Shown here piece after piece: positions 22,401 through 31,468 of a DNA stretch of 64,000 nucleotides (position 1 is the stretch's first letter; each line of letters starts with the position of its first letter). The DNA comes from Mayamaea pseudoterrestris (lineage: Eukaryota > Bacillariophyta > Bacillariophyceae > Sellaphorales > Sellaphoraceae), in contig BROI01000011.1 of the NCBI GenBank assembly GCA_027923505.1, positions 682,001 through 746,000 on the forward strand, given 5' to 3'. The translations under genes were made by a program, and so were the position numbers. The notes below the pieces were generated by a model, which saw only the letters and a list, made by a program, of their open reading frames with translations, made no database searches and was not told where the DNA came from.

Positions 22401-23447
22401 AAGCTCATCAGACCACACATCCAAAGTGTTTTGATCTAAACCCCCCTCGCCCCAAGCAAGATCGTCCTGTCGTATCGACTGTAATCGCGCCAGCAAAAGC
22501 TCGCGTACGCGTAACGACAGGGCAATCAACAGGTCTTCAGGCTTCTCCTCACCAATAGTCTCATGCTCATGGAGACCAAGGATTGATATTCCCCACGCCG
22601 CTCGAGACGCGTCTCGTATAGACAATCCTCCAGTCGCCTTTACCTCTTCTGTGTCCAATATTTCTTCAATGCAGTCTGGTTTAACATTGTGATCCAAATT
22701 CTGCATCGTGAATTCTTCCGTCCTTTGTTTAACATTTATCCCGCACAAAACACACTCAATCAGCTGTTCGAGACGACGATCCTTGGCCATCTGAGCGGAA
22801 ATTGGAACAAATTGTTGCGACGGATCCAAGGCTTTCCTTCGGTCGTCGTAAAGCTCACAGACATGGCCAAGTACACCGAGCAAGCAGGCCGCGATGCCTG
22901 GATCAATATCAGTGCGGGCCGCTTGTATTCGCAACGCGATATCAGGACTGTGCTTTATCGCAGGTATCTTTGGCGCTAGGTAGTGAAGTAGCTTCCTGGG
23001 GTCCTGTAGCTTCTTGTAGTCGTCGTTGTTGTGATCATCCAGCTTTTGAATGTACTCGCTCGTGCGCTGCATAATGAGATCCCGAAGCCCTGCAGATTTA
23101 TCACCTAACGACTTGTCCAGTAGATTGTTGATTAAATCAGACGCGTGTCGTCGACTATTTGACCGGCTCGGTGACGACTTTATAGCAGCTACATCAGTCG
23201 CTTCGACCGACGGCAGCTCGATGAGAGTCTCGTTGCTTTCAATAGATTCTCTTATACTACTGCCGTACTCTTCAGAATCAGCACTGGAAGAAGAGCCACC
23301 TCTTAAAGTAACAGTGAAGAGCATGCGTCGATGCCAAGACTTGCTTTCAGCTACAAGCATTTGAAAAGATGCTGGTGTAAGTGCGACCAGCAGCGAGAGG
23401 ATCTGCGTCGACGAAGCATATCTCCGTCGCCTTTGCTTAACTCCCAT
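19488..23447 (-). CDS. Octotricopeptide-like helical repeat protein, probably organellar
   Basis: A single exon of 1319 residues. The N-terminus is basic, then hydrophobic (QILSLLVALTPASFQMLVA), consistent with a signal or transit leader. The rest contains many spaced helical units with a Trp-centred core: RAAWGISILGL, STAWAFACVRA, DVLWAIALHG, SIAWTVTELQ, NFAWAVAKS, RLIWALVTIR, RIAWGYLEL and LLWSLGELG. This (L/A)xWAxA pattern is typical of OPR/TBC2/RAP-type proteins of chloroplasts and mitochondria, which bind organelle RNAs. No C-terminal RAP domain is obvious. Acidic Ser-rich linkers separate the repeat blocks. Confidence 0.72.
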   Translation of the reverse strand: MGVKQRRRRYASSTQILSLLVALTPASFQMLVAESKSWHRRMLFTVTLRGGSSSSADSEEYGSSIRESIESNETLIELPSVEATDVAAIKSSPSRSNSRRHASDLINNLLDKSLGDKSAGLRDLIMQRTSEYIQKLDDHNNDDYKKLQDPRKLLHYLAPKIPAIKHSPDIALRIQAARTDIDPGIAACLLGVLGHVCELYDDRRKALDPSQQFVPISAQMAKDRRLEQLIECVLCGINVKQRTEEFTMQNLDHNVKPDCIEEILDTEEVKATGGLSIRDASRAAWGISILGLHEHETIGEEKPEDLLIALSLRVRELLLARLQSIRQDDLAWGEGGLDQNTLDVWSDELARDAASTAWAFACVRAYTGIRFAPLFEVCCSILCQDPYDLRRRAQDVEAAIHMGNIGTNDAVERLARSEAAETQEDVNSQAVFRSDSENSDNKHSLIDWLSPNELTDVLWAIALHGRSDYMNQDEMALSETTTAFREVAFDRLLVWLKAELDVVRTSLDQGEQILLEDHNNLEDSHTVSEELTSVELVDAASLLQSERDALEATMLAETVLSSSNPSQEVVVMDSTSGSTSCASIDYPKALERQLSLTRSEYVIESHSKSDSRVFSNHDLCSIAWTVTELQDPVRDTVVETIVETFAHLGAESLRQLPMGDLSNFAWAVAKSVDENPSTTGEQVVSMCSAMAEAVLNAAHYSTYDNNAVPFELSATCHPPELSRLIWALVTIRTKASRACEAPIEPLQSLARVALLTAANNLQMYGTEDVARIAWGYLELVNNDSETDFDANEAIGKALATIDMALQQWESCSDMPATVDGLSQQSAKQPLNFKSFFGKPNAMLLDNQRLEQESVIDGDAHSIITRKPRPLLKDLPVDPSTLCKFLCSLTKFASNNIWICGGDSLMRVVLRLLSSKNGRLLRECPLFDLARLCGAVAGTTGRATIGRERIAHFVRRVAQYLNEFKCDDDKLLAPPESAKLLWSLGELGVKYNAQMSDFQAAHRRLELVSSMTFLMTSQFDELTDRRLAKLLRGVVTTKLLIAKPSYAITVIHHITRRLQSGYSVAIICDLTETIALVNEAISDELESDRVAATNNISNETNSGETEKTTLPDQSVILSELCASTEMLMAELAKVTITLLNTMTVVELRRLLTVYALSPIKVDEVVNKINDVVTTRRKILKDTLQGGVELNECIANVTYQAQQIQKSIKVNAETGTGAFSGKLKSIFGLSQTREVDMDNDRFLQIIANICDVPVKTEAASGICPLKTTNRIYQATFFELGRCSELIDQYHRIDFASGQLRSRLDKEFQSDLAKRLLSRALP

Positions 23448-23834
23448 ATCATCAAGACATCAGTGCCCTATTACTTATATGTATTCAATCACCAAGCATA
23501 TGATTCGCAGCAACTTCGCTAAGTATGGTGATATGCTGGTGATGGATGAGGCGCGTTTGTTGTCGGGTTGATCGATCGTTCGTCATGTCGCAAATGACTC
23601 TTTTCAGTCCCGCTCTTGATTGAGCCATCGAAAGGATGCCGCAACACTTTCTATTGACATGCCTCTTATCGAAGCTAAAACAATGTAACATAATGCAAAC
23701 GAACAAAGTATTTTTAGTACAAGATTACTAACATTCAAAAGCCATATTACGGCGTACAAACCATTAGGCGTGCATCATTGTCATCCTCCACGCCAACCCA
23801 GGCGACACACCCAATCCCAGTGTCGTTCGTTCAT
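23448..23834. other. Spacer upstream of OPR-like gene
   Basis: 387 bp between the OPR-like start and the stop of the next minus-strand gene. I see no gene, repeat or clear motif in it. Confidence 0.4.
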
Positions 23835-24533
23835 CTACGGAGGCGTCAAAGTCGCTCCAGAGATAAAGTCGGTCAAATTTTTCTCTAGCGTCTTCATCAT
23901 TCCGTCAGTCGTTCGTGGACGCAGTTGAACAATCCCGTGCAACACCTCCTCCATGCCAACATGGGCAACCTGTAAGCGGCATCGTTCGTCAACAGGGATC
24001 ACTTTTAAGTTGCTCATTGACCGCGCAGGATGACGTCCTACATCATTCAATACAGTTGTGTATGTTTGCGTCAACGTCATGCTGAGTCCAAGTTCGTAGC
24101 GAAGAGTACGCTTGGCTGGCTTACGAGGCAATGGAATGCAGCGCTCGAACTCGTAGGCCTGGACACTTTCATTGAATCGCACATTCTTTTGTTGCAGCAA
24201 TAATGCGCCATTTTGTGTCGTCGGCTTGAGACTGAGGAGCTGTAGAGCTGCATTGATGTCTTCATCATCGTAGTCGTCGCCGTTCTTGCAGGCAGCTTGA
24301 TTTTTGTCGCTTCCAACAGTCAATGATGCGGTTTCGACATTCTCTTTGTCGCCGACCCGATAAGATAATTGGATATAAACAATAGGTTTGTCGCCAGGTA
24401 CATCAGTCCGCTGATTTAGGGTCGAGGGCGTGCCATTGATGGGCCGGAGCTTGATGCTCGTCAAAAGTAGATGAGCAGCGGCAGAGTCTTCCTCGGTGCA
24501 ATTTTGGCGCGTCGAGTCACGAAGCAAAATCAT
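23835..24533 (-). CDS. Hypothetical protein
   Basis: A single exon of 232 residues with a proper ATG at 24533. It alternates beta-strand-like segments (PIVYIQLSYRV, YEFERCIPLPR, LRYELGLSMTLTQTYT) with an acidic linker at about 85-95, suggesting one beta-sandwich domain interrupted by a loop. The C-terminus is helical. No family is recognised. It is divergent from the CRT-like transporter gene across 290 bp. Confidence 0.6.
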   Translation of the reverse strand: MILLRDSTRQNCTEEDSAAAHLLLTSIKLRPINGTPSTLNQRTDVPGDKPIVYIQLSYRVGDKENVETASLTVGSDKNQAACKNGDDYDDEDINAALQLLSLKPTTQNGALLLQQKNVRFNESVQAYEFERCIPLPRKPAKRTLRYELGLSMTLTQTYTTVLNDVGRHPARSMSNLKVIPVDERCRLQVAHVGMEEVLHGIVQLRPRTTDGMMKTLEKNLTDFISGATLTPP

Positions 24534-24823
24534 GACGATGTAGATATTGCCAACAATTAGTGTAGTGAATGAATCTTGCGTAGAGACAAGCAGAGCACGT
24601 CGAGGCTGGCAAGCAATCGCAAGTTGTCGTGTGGTCGATGCTGTCGAAGTTCTGTCCGAAATTCAGCGAGCGTGTCGTTGGTCGAGTATTCACTGACGCT
24701 TGCTCAACAAAGTTGACATCGCACCACGACTCAAAATTCTGTGGCGAAAGGATTCGACATCGCCTCTGCAAACTTTCAACTCATCATCGTATATGACTGA
24801 ATGGACATTGCGCAATCGCAATT

Positions 24824-26509
24824 ATGCTACGTCAAGCGCTTGACGCTGCAAATGATGTACAATCCACAGAATCTTCTTTGCTAGAGCAAGACCGCGACAG
24901 TGGATCCTACGGCGCGACGTCCGTGTCCAATCCAGACGATGACCAGACCAACGAGAATGATTCCAATATAGACGAAGACAATGAAGACGACGAGAATGAT
25001 TCCTATGAAGACGATGATTATGAAGAAATGAAGCCACCAACGCTATTGCAAACCATGTGGTATCGCATCAAGAGCTGCTTCTTGGTGGTGGCCAATGTTG
25101 AGAATCTTTGGGACGATCCCCCGGACCCACAGAATCGCCGCTTGAGTCAATTGATTGTTCTCTTCTGGTTCGTCGTCTTGGCCTGTAGCTATGCAACGGA
25201 GAGAACTACCTTTAAGCTTTTAGTCGATCGTGCCGGATGCTTTCGACTCTTCGCTGTAATGATGGTTTGCGCCGTTCATGCGCTGCTCTTGGGAATGTTT
25301 ATGCTGATTTCTTCCTGCTTCAAACAAGGTCAGGAATCGTCCAAGATTAAGTTGGGCATTTCAGTAGTTGATGTGGGTCTCATGAGTTTGCTCGACACCG
25401 TGGCGTTGATTTTGATGTTTCTGAGTGGCTTCCATGTTCCGCCGTCACTCACTGTAATTTTGGTGCAATTTACGCTGCCGTTGACTGCCTTTTTGACGCA
25501 GTTTGTGCATCCAGATGGAAAATGGACTTGTGCTCCATCGTCAGCTACTACAGCCAGTGATACAGTGGAACAGAATGAACGTTCACCCGGGCATCTGACT
25601 GCAGTACCGAACGAAGCGTTAGTCGCGTCGCCGTCGGCACTTTTTCGCGGCTACGGTAATTACGAGGCAGACAACGACGGCCAGCATCTTCTTGCGCATG
25701 GTATAGAGGCTGAAGGAGAGCCGATGCAACACATGGGTGGTTTGTCACGTACTCATGTTTGGGGCGCAGTTATTATCACATCTGCTGTGCTGTTGTCGTT
25801 GGTGCCCGCAGTCTATTCTATTATCGATCCATCTGTGTTTCTATACGCCGACCCAATTCCTTTACGAACCGCTATTAACACTATGGTGTATGTTTCAAGC
25901 TGTGTGCCTGCTGCCGCGTCACAATTGTATAAGGAGCACGCATTCCTGCAGTACCGGCAACCTGTTAACATGAACTACCTCAACCTCTTGCTATCGACAT
26001 TTCAATTCATTTTCGCGGCGATTGTGGCGCCTCTAGTTTTTGGATTGCAAGGCCTTGGCTCTCGAGGAGGAACAAGTTTGTATCCGGGAAGCGAGTTCCA
26101 ACAAAACATGATGGATGGGTTGAAATGTTTCTTTTGGACTTTGAGTGACAAGGACCAGGAGTCAAAGTACGCAGAGGGGTCGTACTGTGATTTCTGTCTC
26201 GGGCTGACAATTATTTATGCGCTGTCCATCATTTGCCTCGGAGTCGCGGTGGATAAAATTGTAAATGCAGGAGCTACCAAGGTCATGTATCGCGGCATGA
26301 GTGCTGGAATTGTTCTTGCTGCGGTGACGATGCATGCTTACGACCTTCACATTATAGATTTCAACTATGGACCGCTAGTGGATGGACTGAACCTCATATC
26401 AGTCATTCTATTGATTTTGGGATCGGAAATCTACCATCGCGTGCCACTAAAGGAGTCGACATTTGAAACTGAATATCCTGCTGTCCACTTCGAGTATGAC
26501 GATGGCTAG
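24824..26509 (+). CDS. CRT-like transporter (drug/metabolite transporter superfamily)
   Basis: A single exon of 561 residues. An acidic cytosolic N-terminus (about 70 residues) is followed by roughly ten hydrophobic segments, split by a soluble loop near 240-305. The motif YATERTTFKLLVDRAG after the first membrane segment and CVPAAASQLYKEHAF in the middle match the chloroquine-resistance-transporter-like family, found in plastid envelopes of plants (thiol transport) and the digestive vacuole of apicomplexans. The C-terminus ends after the last membrane helix in a short acidic tail. Substrate and compartment cannot be read from the sequence. There is no obvious signal peptide before the first membrane segment. 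Confidence 0.82.
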   Translation: MLRQALDAANDVQSTESSLLEQDRDSGSYGATSVSNPDDDQTNENDSNIDEDNEDDENDSYEDDDYEEMKPPTLLQTMWYRIKSCFLVVANVENLWDDPPDPQNRRLSQLIVLFWFVVLACSYATERTTFKLLVDRAGCFRLFAVMMVCAVHALLLGMFMLISSCFKQGQESSKIKLGISVVDVGLMSLLDTVALILMFLSGFHVPPSLTVILVQFTLPLTAFLTQFVHPDGKWTCAPSSATTASDTVEQNERSPGHLTAVPNEALVASPSALFRGYGNYEADNDGQHLLAHGIEAEGEPMQHMGGLSRTHVWGAVIITSAVLLSLVPAVYSIIDPSVFLYADPIPLRTAINTMVYVSSCVPAAASQLYKEHAFLQYRQPVNMNYLNLLLSTFQFIFAAIVAPLVFGLQGLGSRGGTSLYPGSEFQQNMMDGLKCFFWTLSDKDQESKYAEGSYCDFCLGLTIIYALSIICLGVAVDKIVNAGATKVMYRGMSAGIVLAAVTMHAYDLHIIDFNYGPLVDGLNLISVILLILGSEIYHRVPLKESTFETEYPAVHFEYDDG

Positions 26510-26552
26510 AAAATAGTAGTATCACTCACGGTTAATATGAGATATTTATACG

Positions 26553-29500
26553 TCATTCGTCTTTATGTTGTGTTGTCTCATTGTTTGTAAAAAGCCGAGG
26601 GGGGTCAGAGTCGTGTATCCCAGAATCTGCATCTTCCAAAACCTCGTCAGAGGGGCAGCTATCAAGTTGTGGCAGGTCGAGGCTTGAAAAGCCATCATTC
26701 GTTATGTCAGTGCCTACCTTCGTCGGCATATCACTGGCAACAACATCTGTGATCACGAATATAGCTTCGTCAGTACCTTGGCCGGCTGGAGCAGGCTGAT
26801 CGGAAGGTGACGACACGGATTCTGTGCTCTCCGCGTCAGCGTCGGCTAAATCTAATACTTCAGCGCTGTCATGAGGCTGGAAAATTTCGTCCAGCTCCCT
26901 TTTTTCCAGCACTTGATCAGGCGTAGCAGCAACGAAAGCTCCAAACTCATCATCTGTTGCGCCATCGCTCGCTCCAGCAAAGGCATCGTCAAAATTAGCG
27001 AAGTCAAAGTCGGCAGTAGGAGCACTTACGCTCGGTTGGCCGTAGCAAAAGTTTCCAGCAAACAAATCCATAACTGGTGCCCCAGTATCATCCTCATCTT
27101 GACTTTCTTCTTCATCTTCTTCCGCGGAGGACGACGACTTTGAGGAAGATGATGATGCGTCGCATTCGTCGAGTTTCTTTTTCGCGGCATTTGAGCTTGC
27201 AAGCTCAGATCTTAATTTTGTCAACTTTCCCAACTCAATGCCAAGACCAGTAGTGTCCTTGCCAAGAGGATCATCAAACAGATACCCGCCCGAATTGTTC
27301 GTTTCGCCAGAGTTGTAAGAGCGATTTGAATCGCCGGACCCCGAGAATTCGTCATCGTCTACCAAACTGTGGCCTCGCCCCATATGAAGGTCGGCCATCA
27401 TATTTGCAGCAATGTCAAGATCATTATCATCCATATCAAGCTCTCCAAATCGACGCGCTGGCAGCGCGGGTTGTCCATCGTAGCCCATAGGTGCGTCACC
27501 ATCATCGGCGAGACCAGGGCGCCGTGGCTTGCCTCCCGGAGTGCTGTATCCACCAAGCGGAGTCGACTGAATTGTTGTTTCTGACGCTAGTACAGTGTTG
27601 ACGAACTCATCCCAACGATCCGACAATGGGTGGTATCTAACCATTTCCGCAAGAAACAACGGCTCTTTTTCCACTGAATCTTCATCGCCTCGTGAAGCCG
27701 ACAAACTATCATTTGTATTCCGGCTCATGACGGAGCTATTCGAACGTTTAATTACGGCGAGCCGATCCGTAGAACGCACCGATCTCGTACCGTCTTCACT
27801 CTGTCTAGTCTGATCATCGTCATCAGCGAAAGTCTGCGCACATGCGTGAACTAAAGCTTGACAGATGATTATGACATGTCCCATGTAGCCGTAGCGGAAT
27901 GCTTGTGCTGGACATGCGGCTCCAACTGACGAGCCACCACGTGATTCGAAATGCACAGCTTCGGTCGAAAGCTGAGAAACATTTTCATCATGCGCAGGGT
28001 CGTCAACTACAGCTTTATCATCTTCTTTGTTTTCGTCCTGTTCAATTGCGGCGTCGACGTCATCCTCGGAGATGGGCAGTGGATCATTGTCACAACTGTC
28101 TTGCCCGGTTCCATTGCTTGAGCTTGTCAAATTGTTCATATGCAAGACAACATCTGACGACGGTGCTGCTGATCGTGGTGTGGCATGTACAACCTCTTGA
28201 AAAGAGTCCATAAGACGTACCAGTATGTTACATCGAATAAGGAAGTATTCCTGCATGTCTACTCGAGCATTACCGCCTTCAAATACATGAACCAACAGGT
28301 TGGCGACGGACTGGTGTAACATGGAACACCACTGAAACTCCCAGAAAAAGTCAAGACATATTTCCAAACAATCCGATTGAACAAGCTTAAAGTCGACGTC
28401 CGGATCACCAAGCAATACGAGCGCTTCCAATATTCGAACAATCCGCAACCGTGAACACCCAAGCATCGGAAGGGGTTCTTTGCTAAATTGCGTACAGCTC
28501 TTCCACTCAACAGTTGATGGATGCGTCAGAAGCTCCGACAAGTTTTCCAACAGATATGGAAGAAGGTCAATCAAGGTTAGTAGATTAGAAATCAATGCTT
28601 CGCCATTATCGTGTCCACCCACTTGCGACTCGCAGATTGTCGTGTCCTCGTCCTTCGTAGTATCAGCTTTCCTTCCGTCTTCCCCCGGTCGACTTGTTTC
28701 TTCCACGAGTGACATTATCCCGACAGCGCCATATCCGCCAAGCTGCAATATAAGACTCTCTAGCACGCTCATTACCGATGTCATCAACGACTCTCGACAA
28801 GAAAAGATGTGTTGTTGCGGTCGACAGGTCGTAGCCCCGAGTATCAAGCGTTCTAAAACAGGAGTTGATGTCATTCGTAGCATTTGTGGCGATGACAGCA
28901 ACGAGTTTTGCACTATCATAATGAGTACCTCGGATGCGTTCAAAGACAGTTCTAATCGTTGCTCTTGGCTCGCTTCAGACAAAGCAGTATCACATTCCAT
29001 CTCTTTGTCGTCGCCTCCGTCGGGCAGCGGTATTGGCTCTCCCACTAACGATTCGAGCAAAATATTCAAAGCATGCTCCGAAGACGCCCACTCGCATTTT
29101 ATTTCGGAGCCAGGTTCAAGTACATCATCCTCTCCATCCTCGGCGGGCGTTAACAATGCTTCATCATTGTCAGACGCAGCAGCCGCCGGCAACACTGCAT
29201 GCTCCTCACTAGCGCTTGCCTCAGACACAATTCTTTTTGGCGTTGGCTTATGAGGCGTCAATAGTCGCTGCGCAATCTGCATTATGGAATGACAGTACAA
29301 ATGTTGCAAAAGAGCGGGAATTAGTTGCTCCTTGTTATCGCGCAAATATTCTGTGAGCGTGACGGGTCGCCGTTTGAACAAGACTCGCAGCAGCTTTTCA
29401 AAATACCCAGCGCGATAGTCATCCAATGCTCCGACAGGAGTTTCTGTGAGTAAGCTAAACAGAATATCGAGCAATCGAGTGGGAAGTCCATCGGCCATAG

Positions 29501-30047
29501 ACGTATTAAAGCCATTATTCTCGATCTTGTTTTGAACGCGGCCATCAACCAGCAAATTGATAATTCCGTCAATTTCGCAGCAGAAAATCTCGCACGCCAT
29601 GAATGGATATCGAATATGCAGCATTTCGGGATCGTCAGTCTTGCCCTTTTCTTGTAGCCATTCTGATGGGTCCTTGGAAGTTAAAATTGTTGCTGTTGTC
29701 GTTGCTCCATTCGCATCTGCACCGTTGCTCTCATCATCAGACTTTGCTGCTGCTGCTGCTGCTGCTTCTTCTTCCGTTGCAACAGCCGTCCTTCCACCCA
29801 TTCCCATTGATATTGGCTTTGGATCAATAACGTAATGAATAAGTTGCGTGACTGCTTGCTCGGTACTCAAGAATTCAATCAATTTTGGATGTAAACCTCG
29901 AAGCTCTTGCAAAAGCTCATCCTCGGCAAGCAATTGCTCAAGCGTATAGTCTCCACTGTCGAGAAGATCCTTGAGAGGACTTTCAAATGAAAAGGCTCCG
30001 GTATTCCATATATCTCCAGAAAGGAGGCCTCCAGTAAATAAGGACAT
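26553..30047 (-). CDS. SAPS-domain protein, PP6/SIT4 phosphatase regulatory subunit
   Basis: A single exon of 1164 residues from the ATG at 30047 (the frame upstream reaches only a TTG). The N-terminus carries the SAPS signature: PLKDLLDSGDYTLEQLLAED, then LHPKLIEFLS and AVTQLIHYVIDP. This matches the start of SIT4-associated proteins and human PPP6R, which hold and target the PP6-type catalytic subunit. An alpha-solenoid follows to about residue 800, interrupted by acidic Ser-rich insertions. The C-terminal 300 residues are acidic and disordered, with repeated short FxNFDDAF- and DEFGAF-like peptides that resemble adaptor or endocytic binding motifs. A GCT/GCA trinucleotide run near 29745-29770 encodes polyalanine. 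Confidence 0.85.
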   Translation of the reverse strand: MSLFTGGLLSGDIWNTGAFSFESPLKDLLDSGDYTLEQLLAEDELLQELRGLHPKLIEFLSTEQAVTQLIHYVIDPKPISMGMGGRTAVATEEEAAAAAAAKSDDESNGADANGATTTATILTSKDPSEWLQEKGKTDDPEMLHIRYPFMACEIFCCEIDGIINLLVDGRVQNKIENNGFNTSMADGLPTRLLDILFSLLTETPVGALDDYRAGYFEKLLRVLFKRRPVTLTEYLRDNKEQLIPALLQHLYCHSIMQIAQRLLTPHKPTPKRIVSEASASEEHAVLPAAAASDNDEALLTPAEDGEDDVLEPGSEIKCEWASSEHALNILLESLVGEPIPLPDGGDDKEMECDTALSEASQEQRLELSLNASEVLIMIVQNSLLSSPQMLRMTSTPVLERLILGATTCRPQQHIFSCRESLMTSVMSVLESLILQLGGYGAVGIMSLVEETSRPGEDGRKADTTKDEDTTICESQVGGHDNGEALISNLLTLIDLLPYLLENLSELLTHPSTVEWKSCTQFSKEPLPMLGCSRLRIVRILEALVLLGDPDVDFKLVQSDCLEICLDFFWEFQWCSMLHQSVANLLVHVFEGGNARVDMQEYFLIRCNILVRLMDSFQEVVHATPRSAAPSSDVVLHMNNLTSSSNGTGQDSCDNDPLPISEDDVDAAIEQDENKEDDKAVVDDPAHDENVSQLSTEAVHFESRGGSSVGAACPAQAFRYGYMGHVIIICQALVHACAQTFADDDDQTRQSEDGTRSVRSTDRLAVIKRSNSSVMSRNTNDSLSASRGDEDSVEKEPLFLAEMVRYHPLSDRWDEFVNTVLASETTIQSTPLGGYSTPGGKPRRPGLADDGDAPMGYDGQPALPARRFGELDMDDNDLDIAANMMADLHMGRGHSLVDDDEFSGSGDSNRSYNSGETNNSGGYLFDDPLGKDTTGLGIELGKLTKLRSELASSNAAKKKLDECDASSSSSKSSSSAEEDEEESQDEDDTGAPVMDLFAGNFCYGQPSVSAPTADFDFANFDDAFAGASDGATDDEFGAFVAATPDQVLEKRELDEIFQPHDSAEVLDLADADAESTESVSSPSDQPAPAGQGTDEAIFVITDVVASDMPTKVGTDITNDGFSSLDLPQLDSCPSDEVLEDADSGIHDSDPPRLFTNNETTQHKDE

Positions 30048-30694
30048 GCTACGAACTTGATTTGTATTCCAAATGTAAATTGCGGTGCGCAGGTAATGCT
30101 CGACGAAGCGAAAAACAGACGCGACTATACGCGGCAACGGTGCTTCCGAAGCTCTTCAATGGCAGTTGATCTATCACTCGACTCAACCCTTAGGAAAGTC
30201 TGTCAATTTGACTTGTTATGTAACAGTTTGAGGTGCGACGTTCTGCTCTCAACGACATCACCATGGTCGATGAGCTTCGCCGCCGCCGCACGTCGCGAAC
30301 GCGATGACCTATCAAGGTTCGGGTTAAATGGGTGCTGACGTCATTGCTTACGTCTTCATGACGGAGTTTTCACTGGCACTCGTTTCATACTATTGCCTCA
30401 TGACGCAGTTTTCACTGGCACTCGTTTCGTGATATTGCCTTGTGACGCAGTTTTCACTGGCACTCGTTTCATACTATTGTCGTATGACGCAGTTTTCACT
30501 GGCACTCGTTTCGTACTATTGCCTCATGACGTAGTTTTCTCAATGACGGACAGGGACGGACGCTGGGAACCGAGACGAAACCGAAGCGTCACAAAACGAC
30601 CGGAAGGAGGCTCCGTCTTCCCAACTGCTGCTGGTGTACTTGTTTCTTTAAACCTATTCTCATTATTTTCGACAAAGCAATCAGAGAAAGAAGA
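30048..30694. promoter_or_regulatory. Divergent SAPS / ISCA promoter region
   Basis: A 647-bp spacer between divergent genes. It holds a full CRE-like site TGACGTCA at 30336-30343 directly beside the 42-bp array at 30359-30540. No gene is seen. Confidence 0.5.
30359..30540. repeat. 42-bp tandem repeat family 2, four full units plus a partial
   Basis: TGACG starts at 30359, 30401, 30443, 30485 and 30527, exactly 42 bp apart. Each full unit reads TGACG(C/G)AG, TTTTCACTGGCACTCG, then TTTC and an ATTG spacer. It is the inverse orientation of the array at 17718-17960. Confidence 0.92.
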
Positions 30695-31216
30695 ATGAGA
30701 TCCGCTATATTGTTTCAAAAATCTGTATTGTCACGAGCATACGGCATGACTCGATTTGCGCCAACAGCAACTGCAGTAACAGTTCGACCACCAGCACCAC
30801 GACCGACACGGACTGACTCATTTTCGTCATCGGCTGCCACGGCACCTTCACCGCCCCGACGACGACGAATTGTCGAAGACAAGGACCCTATTGTTGTAAC
30901 GCCTCGCGCCCAGGATCGATTACAGGAGCTGTTGAAAAATAAACCAGACGCAATTGGCATTCGACTGGGCGTTCGACGACGAGGCTGCAATGGCTTGAGT
31001 TATACGTTAAACTATGCCGAGCAAGGCGATGATCACTCCAAAAATATTTCGCTACAAACTGAAAAGGGAATCAAAGTATGGATAGAGCCAATGGCTCTCT
31101 TTAGCATTGTTGGAACAACTATGGATTGGGAGGAGACGGAACTTTCGTCCGAGTTTACCTTTAACAATCCGAATTCTAAAGGGAGCTGCGGGTGTGGAGA
31201 ATCTTTTAATGTATAA
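30695..31216 (+). CDS. ISCA1: Iron-sulfur cluster assembly protein, ISCA1 type
   Basis: A single exon of 173 residues. The first 60 residues are rich in Arg, Ala, Ser and Thr with almost no acids, fitting a mitochondrial transit peptide. The A-type scaffold domain starts at about residue 65 (IVVTPRAQDRLQELL) and has all three conserved cysteines: C98 in RRGCNGLSYTL, and C165 and C167 in GSCGCGESF. ISCA1 acts with ISCA2 and IBA57 in building [4Fe-4S] clusters. The GCNGLSY form fits ISCA1 better than ISCA2. Confidence 0.93.
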   Translation: MRSAILFQKSVLSRAYGMTRFAPTATAVTVRPPAPRPTRTDSFSSSAATAPSPPRRRRIVEDKDPIVVTPRAQDRLQELLKNKPDAIGIRLGVRRRGCNGLSYTLNYAEQGDDHSKNISLQTEKGIKVWIEPMALFSIVGTTMDWEETELSSEFTFNNPNSKGSCGCGESFNV

Positions 31217-31468
31217 AGACTGATCGATAATCCCTTTTTGTTTGTTAGTGACGTCTTGACATATTGATGCTGCAGAAGCTCAACGACTTTGGCCACGTGT
31301 CGATGTTGACGCACGCTCTTGAGAGCGCTATATAGCAAGCAATTCATCAGATAAGTACAGTATAACCTTGTTCATGTACATAGCTATGGAATATTAAACG
31401 AGAAGAAAGCCAATCGTATGGGTGACTCAATTTTTGTGCATAATTCCATGAGCAGTACAGTAATGCTT

